From: Chromatiales bacterium | GTDB lineage: Bacteria; Pseudomonadota; Gammaproteobacteria; Steroidobacterales; GCA-2729495 | Length of the DNA stretch: 52,051 nt | Direction: 5' to 3' | Assembly: GCA_002688175.1 (NCBI GenBank) | Contig: NZCC01000035.1 | Coordinates: 1 to 52,051 of the forward strand | In this document: one piece after another, positions 16,076 to 25,351 of the stretch | How the letters are laid out: each line of letters starts with the position of its first letter | How positions within the stretch are numbered: the stretch's first letter is position 1 | Program-made: the position numbers and the translations under genes | The notes under the pieces: model-generated | The model's input: the letters and a program-made list of their open reading frames with translations, nothing else | The model's database searches: none | Told to the model about the DNA's origin: nothing

Positions 16076-17131
16076 CTAACGCCAGACGTTCTGCAAAACC
16101 TGCAAAGCATCATTACCCGGACACAGATCGGAATGATCAACCGTAGATAGTGGCTCATCGACGATATTGCTGAGATCGTGCATTTCCTTGAGACTGTCAT
16201 CGTAGTACAGCAAACCGGTGATAACCTCACCAGCCTGCTGATGCTGCTCGAGATAACTGTAGATCGAGGCACGATCAGTCGGGTCATATTTACCGGCAAC
16301 CTTGCGCAATATGATCTGGCTACCATCGTGTAACGTAACCGGCATCGCCTCGCCAGCTTTGTACTGCACCTTGATCTCTTCGGAGGGCGGCACATAATTG
16401 GCCTGGATGGCCGGATGGAAATGCTGTCGCGTATATTCGTAGCTTTTCGTCGAACCTTCGTGATCATTAAATGTTACGCAGGGTGAGATCACATCAATGA
16501 CGGCAAAACCCTTATGGCTCAGTCCCGCCTTGATCAGCGGTAACAACTGTTCCTTATCGCCAGAGAAACTTCTGGCAACGAATCCGGCGCCCATTGAAAT
16601 CGCCATACGACAGGGGTCGATAGGTGGCTGCTGGTTCTCCGCGCCCTTCTTCGCCTTGCTGCCAAGATCTGCAGAGGCCGAGAACTGGCCTTTGGTCAGG
16701 CCATAAACCCCATTGTTCTCGATGATATACAGCATATTCACATTGCGACGAATCGCATGACAGAACTGACCGAGACCAATTGACAAGCTGTCACCATCGC
16801 CGGACACACCGATATACCACAGGTCACTGTTTGCAGCGTTTGCACCACTGGCAACCGAGGGCATGCGTCCATGAACGGTGTTAAAGCCGTGCGACTCTTT
16901 GACAAAGTAAGCCGGTGTCTTCGATGAACAACCAATGCCGCTAAGCTTCGCCATCCGGTGGGGCGGAATACTCAACTCGAACACAGCCTGCACAATCGCA
17001 CCCGTGACCGAGTCATGACCGCAACCGGCACACAAAGTAGACATGCCGCCTTCGTAATCACGCACGGTCAGTCCAAGTTCATTCCTTGGGCTCTGCGGAT
17101 GAATGACCTTCGGTTTGGCTATAAAACTCAC
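16076..17131 (-). CDS. korB: 2-oxoacid:ferredoxin oxidoreductase, beta subunit
   Basis: The 351-residue thiamine diphosphate-binding subunit shows CAGCGH (34-39), GDGDSLSIG (111-119) and ENNGVYGLTKGQ (138-149), typical of KorB-type subunits. With the alpha subunit it would oxidatively decarboxylate 2-oxoglutarate (or another 2-oxoacid) with CoA, passing electrons to ferredoxin. The GTG start at 17131 overlaps the alpha-subunit stop by 4 bases (GTGA), so the two are translationally coupled. There is no ferredoxin-type cluster in the subunit beyond the CxxC motif. It is the last gene of a three-gene unit with a GltD-like flavoprotein. Confidence 0.9.
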   Translation of the reverse strand: MSFIAKPKVIHPQSPRNELGLTVRDYEGGMSTLCAGCGHDSVTGAIVQAVFELSIPPHRMAKLSGIGCSSKTPAYFVKESHGFNTVHGRMPSVASGANAANSDLWYIGVSGDGDSLSIGLGQFCHAIRRNVNMLYIIENNGVYGLTKGQFSASADLGSKAKKGAENQQPPIDPCRMAISMGAGFVARSFSGDKEQLLPLIKAGLSHKGFAVIDVISPCVTFNDHEGSTKSYEYTRQHFHPAIQANYVPPSEEIKVQYKAGEAMPVTLHDGSQIILRKVAGKYDPTDRASIYSYLEQHQQAGEVITGLLYYDDSLKEMHDLSNIVDEPLSTVDHSDLCPGNDALQVLQNVWR

Positions 17132-18951
17132 GCTGCTACTCCCTTGGCCAGGTCCTGATTAATCGCTTCGATGATGCCCCGTGCATTGATCGGCAATCCA
17201 TCATAAAACAGCAGTGGCACCAGCTTTTCTGCAACAACGTCAGTCTCAAGCATTAACAGGCTGCGCAATTGGGCATCACGATTCTGTTCGACAACGTAGA
17301 GCCGATCGTGGCTATCGATAAACTCCTGCACCCGGTCGGTAAACGGGAATGCCTTGACCCGCAGATAATTTGTACCCATACCCGAAGCGAGCAGTCGATC
17401 TCGTGCCTCGATCACGGCACCATCGCAACTGCCGACAGAGATAATGCCAACCTTGTATTTATCCGAGTAGTCGACCGCCGGCTCAGGAATATACTGCTTG
17501 GCCGTTTCCCACTTGCGCCGCAACCGGTCAACAACTTCCAGGTACTCATTGGAGTCCTCAGTGTATGCGCCGTACATATTGTGACCGGAGCCGCGCGTGA
17601 AGTACGCACCATTGGGATGTTCGCCCGGGAAAGTACGGTACGGAATGGCATCATCATCAACATCCAGATACCGATGAAATGATTCCATCTTCTCAAGTGC
17701 TGCGGCGTCGAGCGACTTGCCCCGATCGGGTTTGTAGTTATCGTCCCATTTCAGAATCGGGATCATCCAGTCATTCATACCGATATCAAGATCAGTCAAA
17801 ATGATGACCGGGGTCTGCAACCGCTCGGCGAGATCGAAGGCTGCCACGGAATGATAGAAACACTCTTCCGGGCTGGACGGGAATAACAGTACATGGCGCG
17901 TATCCCCGTGCGATGCATAGGCACAGGCCATGATATCTGCCTGCTGGGTACGCGTCGGCATACCGGTCGAAGGACCGCAACGCTGCACGTTGACGACCAC
18001 CGCGGGTATCTCTGCGAAATACCCATAGCCAAGTAATTCACTCATCAGTGAAATACCGGGACCACTGGTCGGCGTGAAGGCGCGGGCGCCATTCCAGCCG
18101 GCACCAAGCACCATGCCCATCGCAGACAACTCGTCCTCCGCCTGAATAATGCAGTATTTGGCCTGACCGGTTTCATCTTCGATACGGTAGCGTTCGCAGA
18201 AACTTATGAATGTATCCATAACCGACGTCGACGGCGTAAGCGGATACCACGCACCAACCGTCGCCCCGGCATAGACCGCACCAAGTGCCGTCGCGGTATT
18301 ACCGTCGATCATAATATGCTGGCTGGTTTCATCCATCGGCTCTACCTTGAACGACAGCAGATCACCGAAATGCTGTTTTGCATAATCGTAGCCGAGGTTG
18401 AATGCAACATAGTTGGCCTTGAGCAGGCTGGCCTTTTTAGCAAATATCTTTTCGAGAGATGCCTTGATGACATCCAGATCCACATCGAGCAATGCAGCGA
18501 CAGCACCGACATAAGCAACATTTTTCATCAGGACGCGTGAGCGGGCAGTTGAAAATTGTTCGTTACACATTCTTGCCAGCGGGATACCGATGATCGTCAC
18601 ATCATCGCGATTCAACAGCTTGTGACGTGGCCATGTCGAATCGTAAATCAGGTACCCACCGGGGGCGACATCGGCAAGATCCTTCCGGTAAGTCTGGGCA
18701 TTCATCGCCAGCATAATGTCGATGCGGCCGGCGCGAGCCATGTAACCCCTGCCACTGACACGAATTTCATACCAGGTCGGCAGGCCCTGGATATTTGACG
18801 GAAAATAATTCTTACCGACGACCGGAATACCCATGCGGAAGATTGACTTCATCAGCAGCGCATTGGCGCTCGCGGACCCGGTGCCATTCACATTTGCAAT
18901 GCGAATTGTAAAATCGTTGTTACTTGGTCCTGTACTCATACCAGGGCTCAT
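17128..18951 (-). CDS. korA: 2-oxoacid:ferredoxin oxidoreductase, fused gamma-alpha subunit
   Basis: The 607-residue protein fuses the gamma domain (about 14-200, from IRIANVNGTGSASANALL) to the pyrimidine-binding alpha domain (about 215-450, with GAVYAGATVGAWYPLTPSTS and PTSGPGISLMSE) and a C-terminal transketolase-like domain. This matches long KorA subunits. It partners with KorB to make an acyl-CoA and reduced ferredoxin, which could replace or supplement 2-oxoglutarate dehydrogenase. Substrate specificity (2-oxoglutarate versus pyruvate) is inferred from overall similarity. The ATG at 18951 is preceded by GGATAG. An alternative ATG lies 4 codons downstream. Confidence 0.9.
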   Translation of the reverse strand: MSPGMSTGPSNNDFTIRIANVNGTGSASANALLMKSIFRMGIPVVGKNYFPSNIQGLPTWYEIRVSGRGYMARAGRIDIMLAMNAQTYRKDLADVAPGGYLIYDSTWPRHKLLNRDDVTIIGIPLARMCNEQFSTARSRVLMKNVAYVGAVAALLDVDLDVIKASLEKIFAKKASLLKANYVAFNLGYDYAKQHFGDLLSFKVEPMDETSQHIMIDGNTATALGAVYAGATVGAWYPLTPSTSVMDTFISFCERYRIEDETGQAKYCIIQAEDELSAMGMVLGAGWNGARAFTPTSGPGISLMSELLGYGYFAEIPAVVVNVQRCGPSTGMPTRTQQADIMACAYASHGDTRHVLLFPSSPEECFYHSVAAFDLAERLQTPVIILTDLDIGMNDWMIPILKWDDNYKPDRGKSLDAAALEKMESFHRYLDVDDDAIPYRTFPGEHPNGAYFTRGSGHNMYGAYTEDSNEYLEVVDRLRRKWETAKQYIPEPAVDYSDKYKVGIISVGSCDGAVIEARDRLLASGMGTNYLRVKAFPFTDRVQEFIDSHDRLYVVEQNRDAQLRSLLMLETDVVAEKLVPLLFYDGLPINARGIIEAINQDLAKGVAA

Positions 18952-19049
18952 AATTTATCTATCCAGGTTTACCGGCAATGGGCAGGATTTAAGCAAAGAG
19001 CCGGCACAAACCCGATGGTGAGTCGCTGCCGGAGTTGCCTGGCCCAGAT

Positions 19050-20867
19050 TCAGGTACCCCATTTTCTGGCAATCAGTTCCGGTTTAGGTGGAACATTTTC
19101 ATCTATCGCGTACGGCACGGCCAGCGTAAATTTCTGCATATCCCAGGCTGCTGTCGGGCAGCGCTCTGCACAAAGGCCGCAATGTACACACAAGTCCTCA
19201 TCCTTGACCATGACTCTTGACGTTTGCGGCAGAGCAGCTGACACATACAAATCCTGCTCCAGGTTCCTGGCCGGGGTAGTCAACCGTTCCCGCAGGTCAG
19301 CCTCGTCGCCATTTTGAGTCATCGTCAGACACTTGACCGGGCACACGTCGATACAGGCATCACATTCGATGCACAGGTCTGCGGTGAAAACAGTTTGCTG
19401 ATCGCAGTTCAGACAACGCTCGACTTCTCTGACCGCCCGTTCAGCATCGAAGCCCAGTTCAACTTCAAAATCCAGATTCTTGAAGCGTTCCAGCAGACTC
19501 AGGTGCGGTACCAGCGTCCGTTCAGCCACATCATAGCTATTGCTGTATGACCACTCGTGGATACCCATCTTGGCACTCGACAGGTGCATTCCATCCTTGA
19601 GACGGTCGGCTACATCCTCGCCCCGGCAATGTTTGTGAATGGAAATCGCAGCCTGATGGCCATGTTCGACGGCCCAGATAATATTCTTCGGTCCGAATGC
19701 GGCATCGCCGCCGAAGAAAACACCCCTGCAGCCGGACTCATAGGTTACCGGGTCAACGACCGGCACGTCCCACTTGTCAAAATCGATACCAAGATCACGC
19801 TCGATCCATGGGAATGCATTGTCCTGCCCAATGGCCAGCACCACATCGTCACATGGGACAACCGTCTCGCCGGTAATACGTTGTGCCACGATTTTACCTT
19901 GCTCATCGAGATCATATTCCATGAGCTCGAACTTCATGCCGACGAGCTTGCCGGCCTCGATAACAAACTCTTTTGGTGAATGGTTAACGACGATCTCGAC
20001 ATTCTCCTCCTCGGCATCCTTGAGCTCCCATTCGGAAGCCTTGAAGAACGCACGCGGTTTGCGCGCCATAACCTTGACGTTCTTCGCACCGAGGCGCAGC
20101 GAGCTACGACAGCAATCCATTGCCGTGTTGCCGACGCCTATAATCAGCACATTCTGGCCCACACTGTCGATGTGCTCAAAAGCAATCGATTCCAGCCATT
20201 CGATACCAATATGAATCCGATCGGACTCATAGCGACCCGGGATTTCCAGGTTCTTACCCTTCGGTGCACCACTGCCGATAAATATGGCGTCATAGCCCTC
20301 GCCGAGCAGTGCTTTGAGACTCTCCACCTTCGTCCCCAGGCGCAGATCAACCCCCATATCCACGATCTGGGCGATTTCCTCATCGAGCACGTCCTCCGGT
20401 AGCCGGAATGACGGAATATTGGTCCTCATCAGGCCACCCGGTGTGTCCTGAGCCTCGTAGATCACGATCTCATGGCCAAGCGGCATCAGGTCATTGGCAA
20501 CCGCGAGCGATGCACAGCCGGCACCCACCAGCGCGATACGCTTGCCGCTCTTCTGTGCCGGGACAGGCGGCAGCCGGTCGCGGATATTGTCACGCAGATC
20601 TGCGGCGACGCGCTTCAAGCGACAAATAGCCACCGGCTCTTCATCGATGCGACCGCGCCGGCAGGCCGGTTCGCAGGGCCGATCACAGACCCTGCCGAGA
20701 ACCCCCGGGAACACGTTGGTGCGTCGATTCAACAGGTAGGCGTCCGAGAATCGCCCCTGGGCAATCAGGCGTATGTAGCCAGGAACATCAGTATGGGCCG
20801 GACAGCCTGTCTGGCAATCTACGACCTTATGAAAGTAATCCGGATTGGTAATATCCGTGGGTTGCAT
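19050..20867 (-). CDS. GltD-like FAD/NAD(P) oxidoreductase with ferredoxin domain
   Basis: A 605-residue protein related to the glutamate synthase small subunit. The N-terminal cysteine-rich domain (Cys 18, 22, 61, 65, 69, 82) can hold Fe-S clusters. The FAD-binding motif at 112-120 is VGAGCASLA, where the family usually has GAGPAGL. The NAD(P) motif IIGVGNTAMDCC follows in the middle. The C-terminus has a two-cluster ferredoxin domain (CIECDACIDVCP and CVHCGLCAERCP). It lies 98 bp upstream of korA on the same strand. It probably shuttles electrons between NAD(P)H and the ferredoxin used by KorAB. It is not a true GltD, since no large glutamate synthase subunit is nearby. Confidence 0.88.
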   Translation of the reverse strand: MQPTDITNPDYFHKVVDCQTGCPAHTDVPGYIRLIAQGRFSDAYLLNRRTNVFPGVLGRVCDRPCEPACRRGRIDEEPVAICRLKRVAADLRDNIRDRLPPVPAQKSGKRIALVGAGCASLAVANDLMPLGHEIVIYEAQDTPGGLMRTNIPSFRLPEDVLDEEIAQIVDMGVDLRLGTKVESLKALLGEGYDAIFIGSGAPKGKNLEIPGRYESDRIHIGIEWLESIAFEHIDSVGQNVLIIGVGNTAMDCCRSSLRLGAKNVKVMARKPRAFFKASEWELKDAEEENVEIVVNHSPKEFVIEAGKLVGMKFELMEYDLDEQGKIVAQRITGETVVPCDDVVLAIGQDNAFPWIERDLGIDFDKWDVPVVDPVTYESGCRGVFFGGDAAFGPKNIIWAVEHGHQAAISIHKHCRGEDVADRLKDGMHLSSAKMGIHEWSYSNSYDVAERTLVPHLSLLERFKNLDFEVELGFDAERAVREVERCLNCDQQTVFTADLCIECDACIDVCPVKCLTMTQNGDEADLRERLTTPARNLEQDLYVSAALPQTSRVMVKDEDLCVHCGLCAERCPTAAWDMQKFTLAVPYAIDENVPPKPELIARKWGT

Positions 20868-21134
20868 GAGTATATGCTAAGCGCTGGTATGGGGTTGGTT
20901 GTGATACGGAACGTGACAGTTCGTGTGTGGAACGGATTCAGATTACAAAAAAGACGCCAGATTATACATACGTAACGCCCGAAATATATCAATTTTGCCG
21001 CCTGAATTAGTGGCCCAGGCCACAAATTTTCGCCCGGGGTGCTGCATTGCTTCCCACTCGGCTGAAAACCTCCATAATCGTGGCCGGCGACCGGTATTGC
21101 AGGGGCGCCGTGCGCATTTCTTGCCATCCTTCCC

Positions 21135-22505
21135 CTAAGGACGCAGGTCACGGGCCGAATTACAGTCGAGCCGCTGGCCGGCGATCTCGTCCGTCACGAT
21201 GCCGTCACGATAAGCTATAACGCCATTGACGAGCGTCGCGGCAATTGACGAACGGAACCGATAGCCGTCAAAAGGCGACCAGCCGCATTTATACAGGATG
21301 TTTTTCGGCGACACGGTGGTTTTGCCCTTGAGATCGACGAGCACGAGGTCGGCCCGGTACCCCTCGCGGATATAGCCACGCTCAGTGATGCCGAACAAAT
21401 CGGCTACGGCGTGACTCGAGCGGGTTACAACGAGTTCAAGTGACAAACGCCCGTCGTGCACGTGTTCCAGCAGGCTCAACAGCGCATGCTGTACGAGCGG
21501 CAGCCCCGCCGGTGCATTAAAATAAGTCCCGGCCTTCTCTTCAGCAAGGTGCGGGGCATGGTCGGTCGCCACCACATCGAGGCGTCCGGTCGCCAGCCCG
21601 TCGAGCAGAGCCTCCCGGTCGGCCGCGGTCTTGATCGCCGGGTTACACTTGATCTGCGTGCCCAGATCCGCATAACGAGACTCATCAAAGAACAGGTGAT
21701 GCACGCAGACTTCGGCGGTGATCGACTTGCCGCCGATCGGGCCCGGTGCGAAAAGTTCAAGTTCACGACCGGTCGTCAGATGAAACACGTGCAGGCGCGC
21801 ATCATGCCGACGCGCCAGTTCAACCGCTAATGAGGATGAGGCATAACAGGCCTCGGCCGAACGAATCACCGGATGCTCCGCCATCGGTACATCATCACCG
21901 TATTTTTCACGCATCGCCTGCTCATTCGCCGTGATCATCGGGGTGTCCTCGCAATGCGTGACGAGCAGCAACGGCGAGTCAGCGAACACCCTGTCAAGCA
22001 CCTCCGGGTCATCGACGAGCATATTGCCGGTCGAAGCGCCCATAAACATCTTGATACCACAGGCATCCGTCGGCTCAAGTCGGCGAATTTCATCAAGATT
22101 GTCATTCGATGCGCCGAGATAGAAGGCAAAATTAGCCCGCGAACGGCCAGTCGCGCGCGCGTATTTATCCTCGAGCGCTTGCCGGTCCGTGGTCGGTGGC
22201 TTGACGTTCGGCATCTCCATAAAACTTGTAATGCCACCCGCAACAGCCGCAGCCGATTCAGTTGCAATATCGCCCTTGGCCGTCAGGCCCGGTTCGCGGA
22301 AATGTACCTGATCATCGATCAGGCCCGGCAACAGGTGCAACCCGCCCGCATCGATAATGTCATCTGCCTCGGCAGCAGTGATACCGGCGCTGATCCGCTC
22401 AATACGGCCGGCCCGGATCAGCACATCGCCGTCGATCGTTTGACCTTCGTTGACGATGCAGGCGTTTTTAATCAGCAAAGAGTGATTGGTCATAGCTGTG
22501 GTCAT
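21135..22505 (-). CDS. pyrC: Dihydroorotase, class I type
   Basis: A 456-residue amidohydrolase of the class I dihydroorotase/allantoinase group. It has the beta-strand entry LHLLPGLIDDQVHFREPG, GGITSFMEMPNVKPPT, the metal-binding His segments VTHCEDT and VFHLTTG, and DVVATDHAPH. It would convert carbamoyl-aspartate to dihydroorotate in pyrimidine synthesis. In the first metal motif the usual HxH reads Q66-V-H68, a substitution I recall from one bacterial dihydroorotase subgroup. An in-frame ATG at 22493 is an alternative start, and neither has a strong ribosome binding site. It diverges from the M16 peptidase gene. No other pyr gene is adjacent. Confidence 0.85.
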   Translation of the reverse strand: MTTAMTNHSLLIKNACIVNEGQTIDGDVLIRAGRIERISAGITAAEADDIIDAGGLHLLPGLIDDQVHFREPGLTAKGDIATESAAAVAGGITSFMEMPNVKPPTTDRQALEDKYARATGRSRANFAFYLGASNDNLDEIRRLEPTDACGIKMFMGASTGNMLVDDPEVLDRVFADSPLLLVTHCEDTPMITANEQAMREKYGDDVPMAEHPVIRSAEACYASSSLAVELARRHDARLHVFHLTTGRELELFAPGPIGGKSITAEVCVHHLFFDESRYADLGTQIKCNPAIKTAADREALLDGLATGRLDVVATDHAPHLAEEKAGTYFNAPAGLPLVQHALLSLLEHVHDGRLSLELVVTRSSHAVADLFGITERGYIREGYRADLVLVDLKGKTTVSPKNILYKCGWSPFDGYRFRSSIAATLVNGVIAYRDGIVTDEIAGQRLDCNSARDLRP

Positions 22506-22600
22506 ACCAAAGGAAAAAGGCAGGAAAACTTTCCCAACATGTCCGGCCCAGTATACTAGCTCCCAGTCTGTATATAGCCCGGATCAGGAGATCAGATCGT

Positions 22601-25351
22601 ATGCGTTCAGGAACATCGTGGTTAGCCCGGCTCATGCTCACCTGCCTGTGTGCGGGTCCCGCACTGACAGCCGTAGCCAGTGATATCAATATTCCATATC
22701 AGAAATTTGTGCTTGACAACGGGCTGACATTGGTTGTCCATGAAGATGACAAGGCGCCGGTTGTCGCCGTCAATATCTGGTACCACGTCGGCTCGAAGAA
22801 CGAGGCCCCGGGCCGTACCGGTTTCGCCCACCTGTTCGAGCATCTGATGTTCCAGGGTTCAGAGAACTACGATGATGAATACCTGCTGTTCCTGCAGCAA
22901 CTTGGGGCGACCAACCTGAATGCAACGACGTGGTTCGACCGCACCAATTACTTTGAGACCATCCCGAAAAATGCCCTGGACACTGTCTTATGGCTCGAAT
23001 CCGATCGCATGGGACATTTTGCCAATTCGATCACGCAGGCCAAGCTCGATGAACAACGGGGTGTCGTTCAGAACGAAAAACGCCAGTCCGATAATCAGCC
23101 CTATGGAATGGTCTGGTCCTACATGCTCAAGCAACTGTTCCCTGATGGTCACCCTTACGCGTGGGAAACAATCGGCTCGATGGACGATCTTGATGCCGCG
23201 ACGATTGATGACGTCAAAGAATGGTTCAATACCTACTACGGACCAAATAACGCCGTATTGTCGATTGCCGGTGATGTCAGTGCGAATGAGGTGCTGCAAA
23301 AAGTTGAACAGTATTTTGGTGATATACCGCCTGGTCCGCCCCTGACAAGGGCGACTGAATGGATTCCCGAACACCGTGTCGAGCGCCGGCGCATCATGCA
23401 GGACCGGGTTCCGCAGTCACGACTCTACAAGGTGTGGACCGGACCACGCTGGGGCACAACCGAAGCAGTTCAACTGGCGCTGGCGGCGAGAATCCTGGCC
23501 AATGGAAAAAATTCAAGACTTTATGAGCGCCTTGCTTACACGGATCAGACCGTCACGGATGTAAACCTGGCGCCCCTGGCACTTGAAATCGCCGGTATCA
23601 CACACCTGGTAGCCACCGCTCAACCCGGCATCGAACTGACCGCTGTCGAGGCAACGATCAACGAAGAAATTGATCGTTTTATCGACGATGGACCAACCCA
23701 TAAAGAACTCAAACGCGCCAAGACCCAAATGCGAGCCAGCTTCCTGCGCGGTATCGAACGGGTCGGCGGCAGCAGCGGCAAGGCCGGCGTACTGGCTAAA
23801 AACCTTGTCTACGGCGATTCTGCCGATGCTTACAAAGACTACCTGGCGGCGATTGATACGACGTCCGCCAAAGACCTGCGCCTGATCGCCGATAAATGGC
23901 TCGGTCGTAACGCATTCATTATAGAGGTGCACCCCTACCCCGAACTCACGGCCGCCACTGAGGGTGCAGACCGCAGCACGACACCGGAACCCGGGCCGGC
24001 ACCGGAGGTCAGCTTCCCGTCATTTACCCGCACTGAACTCGACAACGGCATGGAAGTCAGCGTCATAGAACGCAACGATGTACCACTCGTCGAGATGTCG
24101 ATGTTACTTGACTCCGGTTATGCAGCTGACCAATTCTCACGCGAGGGCACAACCGCGATGGCGATGGCGATGCTCGATGAAGGCACGCACGATCGCTCTG
24201 CACTCGATATCAGCGAGGCCCTGTCATCACTGGGCGCCAACCTCCATGCAGGCGCAAGTCTCGACAATGCAACGATCAGGATGTCAGCACTGACTGAAAA
24301 CCTGGCCGCATCGCTCAATATTTTTGCTGATATCACTCTGCATCCGGCATTTCCGGAAGCAGAACTCGTGCGCCTGCGCCGCAACACGCTCGCGCGCATT
24401 GAGCAGGAGAAGATGCGGCCAGTATCAATGGCCTTGCGAGTCATGCCGCGTCTGCTGTACGGCGCTGATCACGCTTATGGTCAGCCGTTGACGGGTAGCG
24501 GCACAACCGACTCAGTCACGGCGATCACCCGCGATGACCTTGAGGCATTTCATGATACGTGGTTCAAACCGAATAATGCACAACTCATTGTCGTTGGTAA
24601 CGTTGATCATGACGTATTGATGGCGCAAATTGAGAAGCTGTTTGGCAAATGGCGACCCGGCGACGTGCCGGACAAAAACCTCGAGGTGAAAACGGTCAAC
24701 CGGCAACGAACCATTTTTCTGGTCGACCGGCCCGGCGCTGATCAGTCTGTAATCTTTGCCGGACAGCTTGTACCGCCGCGTGCGAACCCTGATGAAATTG
24801 CGCTGCAATCAATGAATGACATTCTTGGCGGATTGTCTTCAGCACGAATCAACATGAACCTGCGGGAGGACAAGGGTTGGTCGTATGGCGCATTCAGCCT
24901 GATCGTCGGCGCGCGTGGTGAACGGCCGCTGCTTGTCTACGCACCGGTACAGACCGATAAGACCCGGGAAGCAATTGCCGAGATAACGGCCGAACTCGAT
25001 GCAATTATTGCCACCCGACCTCCGACTGAACCGGAACTCGGCATTGTTAAACGCAGCAAGACACTATCACTGCCCGGACGCTGGGAAACCAACGCCGATA
25101 TCATTGGCGCACTGAACGAAATTATCAGCTTCGATCTGCCCGACGACTACTGGTTGACGTACGCTGCTGAAGTCAACCAACTCAATATAGCGGATGTATC
25201 AGCTGCAGCCGGTAAATATATACGCCCGGATGACATCTCGTGGGTTGTGGTCGGCGATCGCACACAGATTGAACCGGCGCTGGCGGAACTCGGCTTCAAC
25301 TCGATTCAGCTAATCGACGCCGACGGCGAACTCATTGTCAGTGACCAGTGA
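22601..25351 (+). CDS. Exported M16 family zinc metallopeptidase, two-domain
   Basis: The 916-residue protein has a signal peptide (about 1-27, ending AVAS) and the inverted zinc motif H77-L-F-E80-H81. The third ligand Glu probably lies in the NEKRQ segment about 75 residues later. Two tandem M16 units are visible: the active N-terminal half (about 30-440) and an inactive C-terminal half (about 455-900) lacking HxxEH, joined by a Pro/Glu-rich linker. Such pitrilysin-like enzymes degrade peptides in the periplasm. The ATG at 22601 follows CAGGAG. The gene overlaps the next MFS gene, so the two may be coupled. The substrate is unknown. Confidence 0.93.
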   Translation: MRSGTSWLARLMLTCLCAGPALTAVASDINIPYQKFVLDNGLTLVVHEDDKAPVVAVNIWYHVGSKNEAPGRTGFAHLFEHLMFQGSENYDDEYLLFLQQLGATNLNATTWFDRTNYFETIPKNALDTVLWLESDRMGHFANSITQAKLDEQRGVVQNEKRQSDNQPYGMVWSYMLKQLFPDGHPYAWETIGSMDDLDAATIDDVKEWFNTYYGPNNAVLSIAGDVSANEVLQKVEQYFGDIPPGPPLTRATEWIPEHRVERRRIMQDRVPQSRLYKVWTGPRWGTTEAVQLALAARILANGKNSRLYERLAYTDQTVTDVNLAPLALEIAGITHLVATAQPGIELTAVEATINEEIDRFIDDGPTHKELKRAKTQMRASFLRGIERVGGSSGKAGVLAKNLVYGDSADAYKDYLAAIDTTSAKDLRLIADKWLGRNAFIIEVHPYPELTAATEGADRSTTPEPGPAPEVSFPSFTRTELDNGMEVSVIERNDVPLVEMSMLLDSGYAADQFSREGTTAMAMAMLDEGTHDRSALDISEALSSLGANLHAGASLDNATIRMSALTENLAASLNIFADITLHPAFPEAELVRLRRNTLARIEQEKMRPVSMALRVMPRLLYGADHAYGQPLTGSGTTDSVTAITRDDLEAFHDTWFKPNNAQLIVVGNVDHDVLMAQIEKLFGKWRPGDVPDKNLEVKTVNRQRTIFLVDRPGADQSVIFAGQLVPPRANPDEIALQSMNDILGGLSSARINMNLREDKGWSYGAFSLIVGARGERPLLVYAPVQTDKTREAIAEITAELDAIIATRPPTEPELGIVKRSKTLSLPGRWETNADIIGALNEIISFDLPDDYWLTYAAEVNQLNIADVSAAAGKYIRPDDISWVVVGDRTQIEPALAELGFNSIQLIDADGELIVSDQ

